Assembly: GCA_903813345.2 (NCBI GenBank) | Contig: CAIIXF020000006.1 | Location: 40,188,848 to 40,248,847 of the forward strand | Direction: 5' to 3' | DNA from: Owenia fusiformis | Taxonomy: Eukaryota; Annelida; Polychaeta; Sabellida; Oweniidae | Length of the DNA: 60,000 nt | In this document: positions 1 to 11,753 of the stretch, in pieces | Position numbering within the stretch: the first letter of the stretch is position 1 | Layout of the letters: each line of letters opens with the position of its first letter | Notes under the pieces: generated by a model | Seen by the model: the letters and a program-made list of their open reading frames with translations, nothing else | What the model was told of the DNA's origin: nothing | Databases searched by the model: none | Program-made: the position numbers and the translations under genes

Positions 1-3000
1 GTTGCTATGGAAACTGGCATTTGACATCATTGGTACCGAATTTGAGATTCGGATACAAGTCTATTTGAAAAGGTTGGGTCATAAGTTTTTCAACGGTACC
101 TTATTTGTGCCTTTTCCTCTCGTTTGTATGAATTTCATTTTCTGACCTTCATTCCATGGTAGCCAAACCATATGGTATCAAAAAGTTTATATCTCAAAAT
201 TTAATAAACTTATCATTTCAATCTTACATAGGAATAATTATAAGTGAATGTTGGTCCATCTTTATAAATTATAAGACATTTTCTAGAAGGTCCCATTAAT
301 ATAAAAACACACATTCAAATTAGTATATGCGTAATTTGAGGGATTTTTTTCTATTTTTCTGGGTTTGTAAGGGTTAAAGAGAAGACAAATTAACTTTTTC
401 TTTGTTAAAGTAATATTATTATCTAGGAAAAACAATATCCAATCGTGGTCAAGCTAAATTATGTAAAAATAAGACCTCAATTTTAAGAAATATGTTTTTT
501 AGTCATGCACTCATAAATTGAAGGGGGTGGGGTAGGGGTATCTTCAATTCAAATTTTAACATTGTTCCACTACTTTGATTTTGGTAGATTTTTAGTATGT
601 ATTTCATGGTTAATAAATGTAAATAACTAACCCAATTTGGTTTCTATTGCAATTTGTTTTGGGTTAAGCTATTTTTTTCATTAGTTTGACTGGGCTATTA
701 GACTGAAGGTCGCAAGTGTAATACGATTTTTTCAACGGTGATTGATATTACATGAAGAACTAATCCCTATAGTCCATGGTTTTCTTCTACAAAGTCAATT
801 GTCATCGAAATAGCATTTGAATTGCAAATGACCTTGCCAAACTTTATTAGAAATTAAAGTACAAAATGAATTCCTGCCAAGATAGAAAATGAAACGTGTC
901 GATCGCTGACCAAATCTAGGGCAATACTAATTCAACAATTGCATAGCATCTTGATACATACATATACTTGTATGTATAGACAAGAGCTAAATGAGGAATA
1001 CAAATATTCGCACAGAACGCGGAAAGAAAAGAAATATCTGAGAGAACACCAGTAATGAAGAAAACAAACCCCAACTATCCCAAGCACTAACGATCTAACG
1101 TTAAAAGAAATAATGTCTAATATCCTTTCCCGTTCAAACACCATAATTTCAATACGAGATCACAACGCCGAGGGACATTCCATTCATGCTGAAGTCAGAG
1201 CAAAACACACTGAATGATAAAGGAGAGACAGAGAGAGCTACAAGATCAGATCCGATTTTAATTATAAGAACACAGTATGGGCTCAAAGGAAAGTCTAACC
1301 AGGGTATAGTAAATATCCGTGAAGCTAGATTAGCCATCTACGGGCAATTGTTATATTGATTTCATCAGTGGTCACGTGTAATATTCTTGTTTCTACGCCC
1401 TCGATACATTTTGTAATAGAAAGGTTCCCATCCGGATTGCGATTAAAGCCTGTTTGGCGAAAAAACATATGTCACGAGTCTTCGAACTGTTGTATGAAAG
1501 GAACACAGTAAAGATCCAAACATTAACAGTATTCACGTTATCAATTGAAGGCTCTTAGCTTGGTTGTTTAACAAATAGAGAGGAATAATACTCTCAGAAG
1601 TCTACAGTCCCCAATGAAGAACATATATAATTGATGCTAAACTTCATGATAATATCATTAAGAAGCAAAATATAAGAAAGTGGGTTAATCCACCCTTCCT
1701 TGTTTGATTACCCTTGAGTCCACCGTTGTTCCGAGTCTCATTTTATTTAATTATATCACATCCAACAACTAGGACACAACTCTTTCAGGGAATAACATTT
1801 CCTTCACATCTTTAATTACTACTTTTCTAGATCTCCTAGTCTTAGTGTACCATTCAGTACGTTTATACAAGTTTCGTTTTATATATTTTTGCTAAAATTT
1901 ACACGAACATGTGTCCAGATTGTGCACTCAAGCCACGTATTCCTTTCATTATGACGAATTTTATGTTACATGACTATATGTTTTTATTCCGCTATTTAAT
2001 ATACGCTCTACCATGAGTATTTGGTATCAAATTAAACGTCTCTTAATCCTGCAAAATGTCATTTAGTTTTTATCTCAGGGTTATAAAAGCTGAACGCATT
2101 ATCAATCGTCGAACATTCCAAACTATCATTTTTTGCCTTGTAACCGATCACCCTTATGTTGATTGACAGTAACATTTTTATATTCTGAAACGTATTTTGT
2201 TATTATAATTGAATATTTCATCACAAAGACTGCATTGTGTCGATTGTACGTTAGCTGGAATTAATTTATTTGCTAATTTACTATTGGAAAATCGACATTA
2301 AGTATGTGTAGCCCTCGAAGGCACCATCATCGACACCATGCTTGAAATCAACGGTGTCAAGAAGCCTCTGCACTATTCATGATAAAGCCCCATTTACTTC
2401 TTTGAAATATAAATTGCCTTATTAACGGATGTAAAACATTTTCACAATACATTTGAATTTAACATATTTAGCTTGTTACGTTTTTTTCGACGTAAAGTAC
2501 TATTTTTCAAAATCATCATCGACTCTACAAGTACGTTGTCTTTACACTCTGCTTTCAATCAAAATCAGGTTTCAATGTTAAGTAATGGTGTTGACGGTTT
2601 GTCTCAATGTATTTTGATAATATAAACATACGCTTTATTGATGTTATTCTTTGACCACGTAAAGATTGAGATATTTAGGACCATCAACGACTCCACCACA
2701 TACGACTCCAAAATACTATCCACATATTAGTAGGTCACATGCATAATCGAACGCTATATAGTTGTTGAATGAACCTACATTCATTAAATGACTATTTTGT
2801 TGTATGTGTAGCATTTTACAGTGATACCGAGCTAAGGATTTAGAGCATATTGTTCATTGTGATTACAACGTATAGTGATAAGTAAAATTGAATCTATTAA
2901 GCAGATCATGTTATTTACTTATGATGCATATTATGTTTGTCTTGAAATGCTAAGCTAATGTGACACAAGAATTGGGATGATTAAGCAGTTCATAGTTTTA

Positions 3001-3225
3001 TAAAATCACTGACAAATATAGATGCACATTCCCCGATATTTCTTAATTTATAAACGTTTCGTTCAGTGTACCACTAGACGAAATGTATTTCTTGCCATTA
3101 TTGTAAAACAATAAATATTTCATTGGGATAATCAGTTTTGTGACATTTTATTAATGTGCATAACTTCCCAAACTCTCATTAGTATATCTGTCTTACTTAT
3201 CAGACCTTTCTGATGATATAAGAAT
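1..3225. other. AT-rich non-coding stretch, no gene recognised
   Basis: No open frame longer than about 70 codons on either strand looks like protein, and no terminal inverted repeats were found by eye. Imperfect copies of ACCATCATCGACACC start near 2321, with weaker variants near 2510 and 2681. They recur on the other side of the broken gene at 3226-4158 and may belong to the same mobile unit. Confidence 0.5.
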
Positions 3226-4158
3226 ATGGCACTCACCAACGCCGAGAAGTGCCGTCGTTCCCTACAGACTACAGTACAGGGAGAGAAAGAAAATGAAAGA
3301 TACCAAAGGCTACTTAGAGCAAGAACGATTGCGACAGCGAGCATCGTATACACCGAGAAATAACCTGTCTTTTGAAGCTCTTCAACAGATCAGAGAAAAG
3401 AACAACAAGGCATCCCGGGAATACAGGGCACGCATACGCCAAGTGTATAGAGAAACAATCAAAACACGCCAGACTGAAGGGAACGCTCAGAGTCTAAAAG
3501 TGAAACTGCCAGGACACAAATGAAATCCAAGAAATCCCAGAACGCATTATTAAAACATTGAAGATAAGGCGACTGGACTTAAACCAGTACCAGGTACCTT
3601 TCGAATCAATGCTGTGAGAGGGGTTTCCGATAATATTGTTGAAAAGCGAAAATTATCGTGCTGTTGTGACGCATGCGGACCAGGTACGTCATTCTCACCC
3701 TGTGGTTGGCAAAGGAACAACCTTATTACCGTTAGGAAGACCCAGCAGGCAGCTAAGCTAGTCACCGAGCTACCATCTTTAAAACCAAAACGGACCACAC
3801 GACGAGCACACCCGACACCCAGTACGTCAAGTACGTAAAGCATCGACGCCCTCCGACGTTTCCACTCTTTCAACCACATTGAAGCGTCGGCCTTTAGTAC
3901 CCCATCTACAAGTTCAAAGTCTTCAGACACAATTGTTTCCGCGAAGAAAAGGAGAGGTCCGATAAAAAGAACAGACACTGTAATATTTGCAAGGCATGCG
4001 GTGTCAACTATTATTCGTATTTACAATCGCAGTTCGAATGGATCAAGTGCTCTAAATGCCACGACTGGTTTCATGATTCCGGGAAATGTTCTCATGTAAA
4101 GGGGATACTCATTGGAGAAATATTTACATGCTTTAATTGCAATAAAAGACGACCTTAA
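3226..4158 (+). pseudogene. Frameshifted gene relic with basic N-terminus and C-terminal Cys/His (PHD-like) cluster
   Basis: Three coding-looking blocks lie in order in different frames. Block 1 opens at ATG 3226 with MALTNAEKCRR. It moves frame near 3258-3262 and continues as a basic helix-rich block to the stop at 3521-3523 (YRLQYRERKK, then GYLEQERLRQRASYTP and REYRARIRQVYRE). Block 2, at about 3560-3838, carries CCCDACGPGTSFSPCGW and a Ser/Thr/Pro-rich tail. Block 3 ends at the TAA at 4156-4158 and holds spaced cysteines (CNICKACG, IKCSKCHDWFH, FTCFNCN), which resembles the zinc-binding PHD-like tails found on some transposase-type proteins. At least two frameshifts and one in-frame stop separate the blocks, so it is not translatable as it stands. 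A mobile-element origin is inferred from the domain style and from the flanking ACCATCATCGACACC repeats. An alternative is a decayed lineage-specific host gene. I do not recognise the full-length family. Confidence 0.5.
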
Positions 4159-4800
4159 ATGTGTAAATTATGTAAACGTTATTGTTTAAAAACCTAAGCG
4201 ACCATCAGCGACACTGTTAAATAACACTTAATATCACAAGGAGGAGTGATTGACCTATTCGTAACAATGTTGTATTTTGATGTAAGAAGACATGTGTGTC
4301 TAATTTGGACATTCATTTTGTCGATCTACGAATTGACTTGGCATATTATTTAGCTTAGAAAACAAAATCTTGAAATCAATTATCTTTAGGGAAACTCAAA
4401 ACAATGTATTTCAATGATTATCTTAATAAAATTATCTTGTTAAGATAAACAACAACTATTGCAAGTTATTTTTGTTCATGTGATTAAATAATTCAAACTT
4501 AATACATTAGTTTATCTTTAAACTCAAAATTAATTTTGAAACATGAATCAATGTAAGCCTATGTATGCACCATCATCGACACCAGCAATTTAAGAGTATA
4601 TTTACGTTTTGATGCACAATCAAGTAATTGTTTAAAGGGTAATAAAAATATTTTGAGAAACGCTTCTTAAACCCCATGGCTAATGGTATATGCATTTATA
4701 TCTCAATCTAAAATTTCATTTTTTCAACTTTTATATTGATCAAATGTGAAAGAGATTCGTGGCTTGAGTGTGTGGTCGTATTCGGGTTATGACTACACAT

Positions 4801-5462
4801 GGAGATATGCCGAGTACTAAAATAGTACTCATGGCATTTTAGCGCTAATTGAGTACTCATTTCAGCAAATATTAGTACAAAATGAGCACTTATGATATGA
4901 GTACTGATTTATTGCATGTTTTAGTACTAAATGAGTACTCATATGATGAGTGATAAAATAGCGCTAATTTCATTGATTTTTCATTACTCAATGAGCGCTC
5001 ATATTATGAGTACTCATTTATTGCTTATGTTTCACGAGTGATAGAATAGTACTCAAAGATTAAAATGTTGATAAAAAAATTGTAATTGATGAAGTAAAAT
5101 ATAGAATACGTAATAAATTACGAGTAAGTTTAAATAACAAAACTAAAGGTAGCATGTGAATTGTATCGGAGCTACAATGATACCTACTGAGTGCTTATTA
5201 TTTAGTAAATGAACAATATTTTAGTGCTAAATGAGCAATTTCTTAGTACTAAAATAGCACTCATTAAGTACTAAAATATTACTTAAAATATTGTTACTAA
5301 AACGGTACTAAAATAAACCCTTATTTTTCACAAAATTAGTACTAAAATAGCACTCAAGTAGTAATAAATTAGCACTCTGGCAAAAGTGCACTCATGAGTA
5401 CTCATGGCACGAGTGCTAATTTAGTACTTATTTTGTACTAATTTAGTACTCGGCATATCTCC
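4801..5462. mobile_element. AGTACT-packed non-autonomous element with terminal inverted repeats
   Basis: Both ends carry the same inverted repeat: GGAGATATGCCGAGTACT at 4801 and its complement ending at 5462. The interior is very AT-rich and packed with variants of GAGTACTCAT, TTAGTACTAAA and AGCGCTAA, that is, the palindromes AGTACT and AGCGCT. No reading frame or transposase is present. A clear target-site duplication is not visible, although the flanks share a short CACA-like stretch. The structure fits a MITE or foldback whose interior has expanded a palindromic motif. Confidence 0.7.
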
Positions 5463-7640
5463 TTGTGAGGATTGTCAAGATAAAGCTGATGCTAGATTTT
5501 CACGATGACAGTGGAGTACGTTTTGAACATGTACATCGTTGTTTGTGTAATTATATCTGGAATGACGTTTTAATTATACATTTCACAAATCCCAACGATT
5601 GTTCTCATAACATGAACAGGTGTTGATAAATGATTCAAATGGGACTTATGATTACCAGACTTATAAAGGGGAGTGTAACATCCCAAGATTACACTTAATG
5701 GTGATGTTTACATGACATTCGGTGATCCGGCATGATATTAAGAGGATGGTTATCAACTAAAATTAATGTGTTTAGATGGTTTACCATATATCATGTTTCA
5801 TCATCTTTGTGAAGTGTCCAATATTCCTGAAATATTAGAAACGGGGTTATATTCAGATAATTATCACAATACTGGTCGGTTCATTTTTCGGTAACTCGGT
5901 TAAGTGCAATTTTCGACAAGCTCGTTTAAGACGTGTCAGTATTTGATGGCCAATATTACGGATGATTTTTTTAGAAAAATGATTAATAACATATCTTTTA
6001 CATAAATAGAAGCAATTATTTTGTGACAGGTTATACGCCCGGTAATCGGATAAAATGAGCAAAGGGAGGTAGGCGATCTCTGCAATAAAATCCAACAATT
6101 CTGGAAGCTTCTTTTTTCAACAGAAAGTTTACAACTTAATTGCCAAATGAAAAAGCGCAGTACATGGAAAAATATACTAGGTCTTCTTCAGCAAAGCACG
6201 ATCTAAAACATGAGGATTTTAAAATCCAAATTTGTTAAAGGGTAAGGCAGACTTGGGTACATGAACATACTTGAACGATCAGCTGTTTATCTAAACATAA
6301 ATGAACAATAGGAAATTGTGGGCACGTTGTTTATTCGAATGTTTAACATGGGCTTCAAAACTTCTCCAATGGTATTTTCTAAGATTTTACTTCTGCATCC
6401 TCGGGACTTGGTTTCGAAATATAGTTCCATTGTGTAAAGTTGATCTCCTTCATTTAAGGGTTGGACCATGTTTAAGATAGTCCAATAGGAAATCTTCGTT
6501 TACGGCAATAAGGCTCTTACTAATATTAAATTTCTCTGTTCCTGCAATTAGCCTAAATCAAGATAAACTTCTTACAACAATCACAACCAATCGGTAAAGT
6601 GGATATATTGAATGTCAAGAATGACAGTCAAGTTCCAGGTTAGAAACGGCATATGCAGCGTGGGAAGGAAAAACAAGTCTAAACCCAATTAAACTTTTCA
6701 TATACATGATGACGATGATACGGTACTTACAACTTATTGAAAATGGCTTTGACAAAGAACCATTTATCAGTCAATTGTCAGGTGAGGTCAGATGGAAGAA
6801 TTCAGTCACGGCGTTCTGAAAATGGTATAACATGGAAGAAAAATGATAAAACCGTTTATCCTAATGCGGGCAGGATTTTTCCATCGTACTTTTTTGCCCT
6901 GAACTGGTATTTTTGTAATCGCAGTAGCTGTAGCTACAGATGAAAGACCACGTTTGGTGCAAAAACCAAAAGACTTTAGAACATGTCATTCATACTAAAG
7001 GCATTATGTTGAAGGCTAAGGAAAATGAGAAAACATTGGCTCCCGAAGAAACAATCCAAAGCCACAAGTTAAAGGATATTTCATACATATTGACGTCTTT
7101 ATATAGATGAACAATAAGTAAAATGAGAAGACCCTGGCTACCCTAGTAACAATCCCAAACCACCAGACAATAGACCATTTCATTCATACTGAAACCATTA
7201 TAATACTGTGGTATCAGACATTATTGTGAATGCAATTGTATACTGTCTATTGTATCTCTGAACGATTACCATGAAGAACAAAGAAGATCATTAATAAACT
7301 GAGCTACATAGAGGATATTGTCCCACATCATTAATTGAACAAATCATTTTCCCAGGTAGACGTTCTCATGTAAAAACACAAAAATAGTTTTCAATGGATA
7401 TCAATCAGTTGCTTCTCTTGAAGATTAAATCTAAGTCCTTTGAAGGGTAACATCTAAGGTTAAAATGAATTAGCAAGTTGTTTTAACTTGAGCGATGTCA
7501 TTGGCACCCATTATCATCATGTCCAGGAACCAGTCAACAACAAATAGTAATATTATTACACAATATTCACCTTCAATTTTCATAAAGGCGTGTGACAAAA
7601 TGTGATGTAAATTGGCAATGTGGGTAAATCTGATCCTAAA
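5463..7640. other. Non-coding stretch, one inverted-repeat relic
   Basis: No gene is recognised. Near 5668-5690 the sequence AAAGGGGAGTGTAACATCCC reads, on the minus strand, like the transposon end TTACACTCCCC seen at 17355-18204, so this is probably a solo terminal-repeat relic. Confidence 0.4.
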
Positions 7641-7689
7641 TTATCATATCCTGGTTCAGTTCATAAACTTTACCTCATAAGTCAAGAGT

Positions 7690-8318
7690 TAAGCTAAAAG
7701 TTTATTAAAACCCTAATGAGATCTAGGCCATGAAGTCAAATTACCTCTACATAGAACATTAGTCATTTAAAAACTCCTGCACCAATTGTTCAATTGCTAT
7801 CAACATTTCCATCTTATGAAAAAATATAACAAATATATGAGGAAGATTGATATGTAAGTAATTGAACGTTTGGCTTAGGAGAACAGTAGTTCTTTACGCC
7901 GATTGCAACAACGTTTGGTCCGGTCTCTTATCTGAAAAACATTCACAGTTTCATCTTATGAGAAAATATAACAAAAATATGAGGAAGATTGATATGTAAG
8001 TAATTGAACGTTGGGCTTAAGAGGACAGTAGTTCTTTACGCCGAAAAACATTATCTGAAAAACATTCACATGAAACTTTTTTCTCTTAAACCCACTAGTT
8101 GGTATCATTACAAAGCAAATGTCTGAAAAAATTGATATGTGCATTTTGTTATATTCAAGTATGAAGAGTACACTTTTTCTTCTCTTAAACCCAACTAGTT
8201 GGTAGCAACACAGCCAAGGCCTGAAAAAATTCTTATGCGCATTTTGTTACATATTCAAGGATGAAGAGTACATTTTTTTCTTCTCTTAAACCCCATTAGT
8301 AGATGGCAACACAAGACC
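7690..8318 (+). repeat. Dispersed repeat with two local tandem duplications
   Basis: A block of about 140 bp is repeated in tandem (about 7807-7950 and 7951-8080). It shares GAGGAAGATTGATATGTAAG and CAGTAGTTCTTTACGCCG. It is followed by about 2.5 copies of a roughly 105-bp unit marked by TCTCTTAAACCC, ACTAGTTGGTA and TTCAAGTATGAAGAGTACA. The upstream part (7690-7860) matches, in inverted orientation, the region 24440-24665, sharing GCCATGAAGTCAAATTACCT and the GAGGAAGATTGATATGTAA core. It is one half of an inverted dispersed duplication whose other half continues at 9305-9570. Confidence 0.65.
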
Positions 8319-8590
8319 AATGTCCTCGGCTATATTCCTCCTTGAACCCAGTACTCATACTTCATCCATGATAAAACGACTCCAATGGAATTACCAACAA
8401 CTTATTTTGAATTTTACCCAATTATTGTTAAATATAACATACAATGAGGTAATTGATGAGATTAAAAGATGTGGTTATATCTGTTTTAAATTATCAATTG
8501 TCTGTTTGGTAAAACATTTGTAAAAATATAAAAAAGCGAGTGTGTAATTTCAAAAATTGTTGATACAAGTACAGTAGATGAAAACATAAA

Positions 8591-9150
8591 CTCCCTATCA
8601 TAAGTTTGGCAACCTTTTTCCCCATCGGCTATGTGTTGAAGCTAAGCCTTTCTATATTTGAGTCGTATGATATAATATTAATCCATCCGGGTTCTCTCAA
8701 AAATACAAGTTAAGTAGACCATCGCATTTGCTCACTTGATGTTACACAAATTCGGTGTTTTTCTCCAAGTTTGAAAAGTTATATGTCTCCAATGTCAAAA
8801 TTTTATTTAAGAAAGCCCTCTCATTGAAATACCACAGGAAGTAAAAAATGGTTTCCAAAATTGATTTTGAAGCTCTGTATCGTTAATGCTCAAAGGGTAA
8901 ACAGAACACTTAGTATGAAAACAAGTGAGACATTTTAATTGCATATGTAAAATAATTTTTTGGTAAATGTTTTCCAAAATAGATATCATGAAATCTGATT
9001 TGCACCAAACCCACCATTCCAATCGGTTTACATTGGAATGACGATTTTTAGTGATTTTTATCGAATTTGTCATCAATTTTCGACCTACTGTGATTGAGGA
9101 AAAAATGAAAAGATGCAGGTTTTGAAAAAAAAATAACGTGGTACATTTCG
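8591..9150 (-). mobile_element. Degenerate copy of the long-arm foldback transposon seen at 17355-18204
   Basis: The left end (ACTCCCTATCATAAGTTTGG) resembles the CACTCCCCTCCATA end of the 17.4-kb element. The interior matches that element's reverse complement over most of its length: CTCTCATTGAAATA, AAGCTCTGTA, CAGAACACTTAG, GGTTTACATTGG and TTTTCGACCTA all have counterparts in the same order. The far inverted repeat is missing or decayed. It interrupts the dispersed repeat that flanks it (7690-8318 and 9305-9570), so it inserted later. Confidence 0.6.
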
Positions 9151-9304
9151 TGAGACATCACATGTCTTCAATCGATGTGCTGGATTTAAAAGAAAAAAAT
9201 AAACAAGATTAAAAATTTCTTTTGATTTTAAATCAATCAACACGCTCATTTTGGGCAAAGCAAAGATGATAACATTGTTATTAATTGAAATGGTTAATTC
9301 TTGA

Positions 9305-9570
9305 ATTCAATTTGACAATCAAATGTAAATACGAGGACAAATAAAAGTGCTTCTCGGGGTGACCTTTCCTTTTAAAGAACCTTATTTTAAAAATCTTCTA
9401 TTTGTTAAGAGTCGAGATTGTCAACATCACAATGACATTTACGTAACAGGAACAAATGGATATTGCTATTGGCTTGACGTCTACAGGATACATCTCTCAC
9501 GCTTCAGGGATACGCTGTCTGTATCGGTAAATCTTTTTAACTGATCGGTGTTATAATTTTAAGTTAATTA
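9305..9570 (+). pseudogene. Decayed copy of a membrane-protein-like terminal exon
   Basis: This aligns base by base with the minus strand of 23885-24145. The shared coding block reads GYCYWLDVYRIHLSRFRD here and GYCYWLDVYRIYLSRFRD there. In this copy an extra two bases after that block destroy the hydrophobic segment that follows in the other copy, and the frame ends at 9542-9544. It has also lost one A just after the putative acceptor TACGTAACAG. It is best read as a broken duplicate of the exon at 23803-24003, carried in a dispersed repeat. Confidence 0.45.
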
Positions 9571-10638
9571 GTAATATGACCACCTGCTTCGATAGACGTA
9601 TGTAAAATATCATAGTTTATATATTGTATCTTATCGTCATCTAAAATTTGCTTTTTGTTTATTTGTCTGGACATTGTGTCTGAATATTGTCGTGCCCATA
9701 TTTGGTCATGGTATACCACGCCCTGGATGGATTCTTGCAAATGAGACAATAGAGAAGATTGCAATTTGTTAAATCAGCGTACAAGTCAGGATTAACTCAA
9801 CGTCAATAATAGAATAAAGAAAATGGTTAAGTCGAAAAGACAAATTTGGTTCCCACTAAGGGCACTTAGTTTCACTTATGTCCAACAAAGTGACATTGCG
9901 TTGCCATCTTTATTGGCAATCTTAACACAAAGTACGCTTGAAAGGTTTGGCATAAATAATTAAAAAAACATATATTTTAATCTTTGTATTAAAGGAGTCT
10001 GGCGTGTGACCTAAAACGTGTTAAATAAAAGTATGCGTTTAAATTATATAATAGCAACCTGCTACAACAGCTCAGCTTTAGTTGATTACGGACCTGGTCT
10101 ATATTTCAATGTCAGTCAAAATGCAATTAATTAATTTAGGGGGAGAGGGGGTCAAAATACATTTACTTATGTGACGGACATTGGTTTTTAGTTTCCAATG
10201 GTGTTATCATAAAAAAATAGTTAAAGGCAGAATCCGATCTATAGGGGTGACAAAATTATAAGCAACATGTACAATTGACCTACCAATCTATTCATTACAG
10301 TCTCAAATACAATATCTCCAAAAAGATTAATGATATGTTATAAATTGGTGAAGTTATTACGGATTCAATGTGCAAAAATGGGTGAAGTTTAAATTCTCCC
10401 AAATAATAAGAATGGTAACCATTCTTATAGAAAAATAATACATTGTTGTAAAAATCTTTACTTTTCCTGAGATAAATTTTGCACTTTGGGGATTTTTAGA
10501 AAATAGATATGACAAGGAATGACATGAGCCAGAAATATTGTAAAATTGAAACGATTTTTTGTTGACCTGATCGCTAGATCTGATTCTCTCTTTAATTAGG
10601 TAATTAGGTATTTAAGAGGATTCGATATGGGTTGCTTA
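9571..10638. other. Non-coding stretch, nothing recognised
   Basis: There are no supported reading frames, inverted repeats or tandem repeats. Composition is AT-rich like the surroundings. Confidence 0.4.
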
Positions 10639-10802
10639 TACCGCTGTAAAAGGGTAGGGGTCCTTTCAAATTATGGTCCTACTCTTCATTGATTTATATG
10701 GTGACCTCTTTCCCTTAATGTCTTATACACAATCAGGGCCAGCAAGGGCCGTTAAGAAAGGGGACCATAATCCCCGGGGGACCATAATTTCTTTCACACT
10801 GG
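10639..10802 (+). mobile_element. Short MITE, family A (copy 1 of 3)
   Basis: A unit of about 165 bp has imperfect terminal inverted repeats: ACCGCTGTAAAAGGGTAGG at the left and the complement of CCAGTGTGAAAGAAATTA at the right. It contains the signature GGGCCGTTAAGAAAGGGGAC. Two further copies in this window share the whole unit, at 25316-25488 (inverted) and 41643-41807 (same strand). There is no coding capacity. Confidence 0.7.
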
Positions 10803-10807
10803 CCCCT

Positions 10808-10890
10808 TTAGCCTTTTTTGTAACCCAAGTGGTAGAGTATTAGACTTTGCATCCTGGTTTCGATCCTAGGTTCGATACCCACATAGAGCG
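10808..10890 (+). repeat. tRNA-derived SINE-like fragment
   Basis: The sequence carries a tRNA-like internal promoter. A box-A-like CCAAGTGGTAGAGTATTAGA is followed by box-B-like GGTTTCGATCC and a second GGTTCGATACCC. No cloverleaf with intact acceptor stem can be drawn, so it is a SINE remnant rather than a tRNA gene. It abuts the MITE just upstream. Confidence 0.5.
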
Positions 10891-11753
10891 TTGAATTTAG
10901 CGCACTTTATTTTGTGTCCTTACTCACTGGTTAAAGTATGCTCGTTAGTTACCAATTCCCTGAGATTACGCTATTTTTCAAAACCGCTTCAAAGTCCAAG
11001 CTTTATTTCAGGAAATCAAAATATTTTTACAGTTCGAAAATTATCGCCATTTTCGCAATTGTTATGTTAAATTACTTAATCAATTTAAAGTATATCATAA
11101 AATCATGTGGATATATTTTATTCGTAAGGAATGCATTGTTAGGCCAACTGTACGTGCTTCTCGCAATTTTGTCACTCACATCACTCCATCTGATTGTGCC
11201 TTGGTAAAGTTCTCAAGAAAATGCGGATATGTACCGGTGACATTAAATAAGAATAGCCGAATTGACCTTTTCAACCGATCATTCCAGCGGTCTTCCGTCA
11301 ATGTGTTATTAACGATCAGAATACGAATATGTTGATCTTCGAATCGATGGCATAAGTGGACAGGTGCCTGTGAAACTATTAATAGGATCAGCCAGTAATA
11401 TTCTCATTCCTTTCATCAATAATGCAATTGCTTCACATTAATTTTAATAAGTTAGTATACTACTAGCATCATTTCGTCTCAGAGAAGAAAACTTCATGTC
11501 TGATTTCTTACTTTAATACACCTTCATGAAAAGTCTTGTCTCTCAATTTTGATATAAAAGTAATTCCCGTTTGAGCTATCTCAGTGATCGAGCTTGCGCC
11601 TCGGTTTAACCAATAGGAGCGCTGGGAGATATAAAACATTTAGCTTAATTATTGGAAGTAATTTTACCAAAGGAGTCGCTCAAGGTATCGGGATCATATA
11701 AAAGGAAAGACTGTGTGTGGAAAGATGCAGTGGCACAACAGCAGATCTTTAAC
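10891..11753. other. Upstream region and probable 5' UTR of the GPCR gene
   Basis: No separate gene is recognised. The receptor frame stays open upstream of its first ATG back to 11652 but has no earlier in-frame ATG. Either the 5' UTR is open by chance, or a short upstream coding exon is spliced in. Confidence 0.35.

Noticed and set aside
10808-10890. Functional tRNA gene
   Set aside because: Box A/B-like motifs are present, but the acceptor and anticodon stems cannot be formed. It is a SINE relic. The same applies to 23526-23605 and 36340-36432.
11652-11753. 34-residue N-terminal extension of the GPCR
   Set aside because: It would need a TTG start. The first ATG at 11754 gives a receptor N-terminus of normal length, so the longer version is not called.
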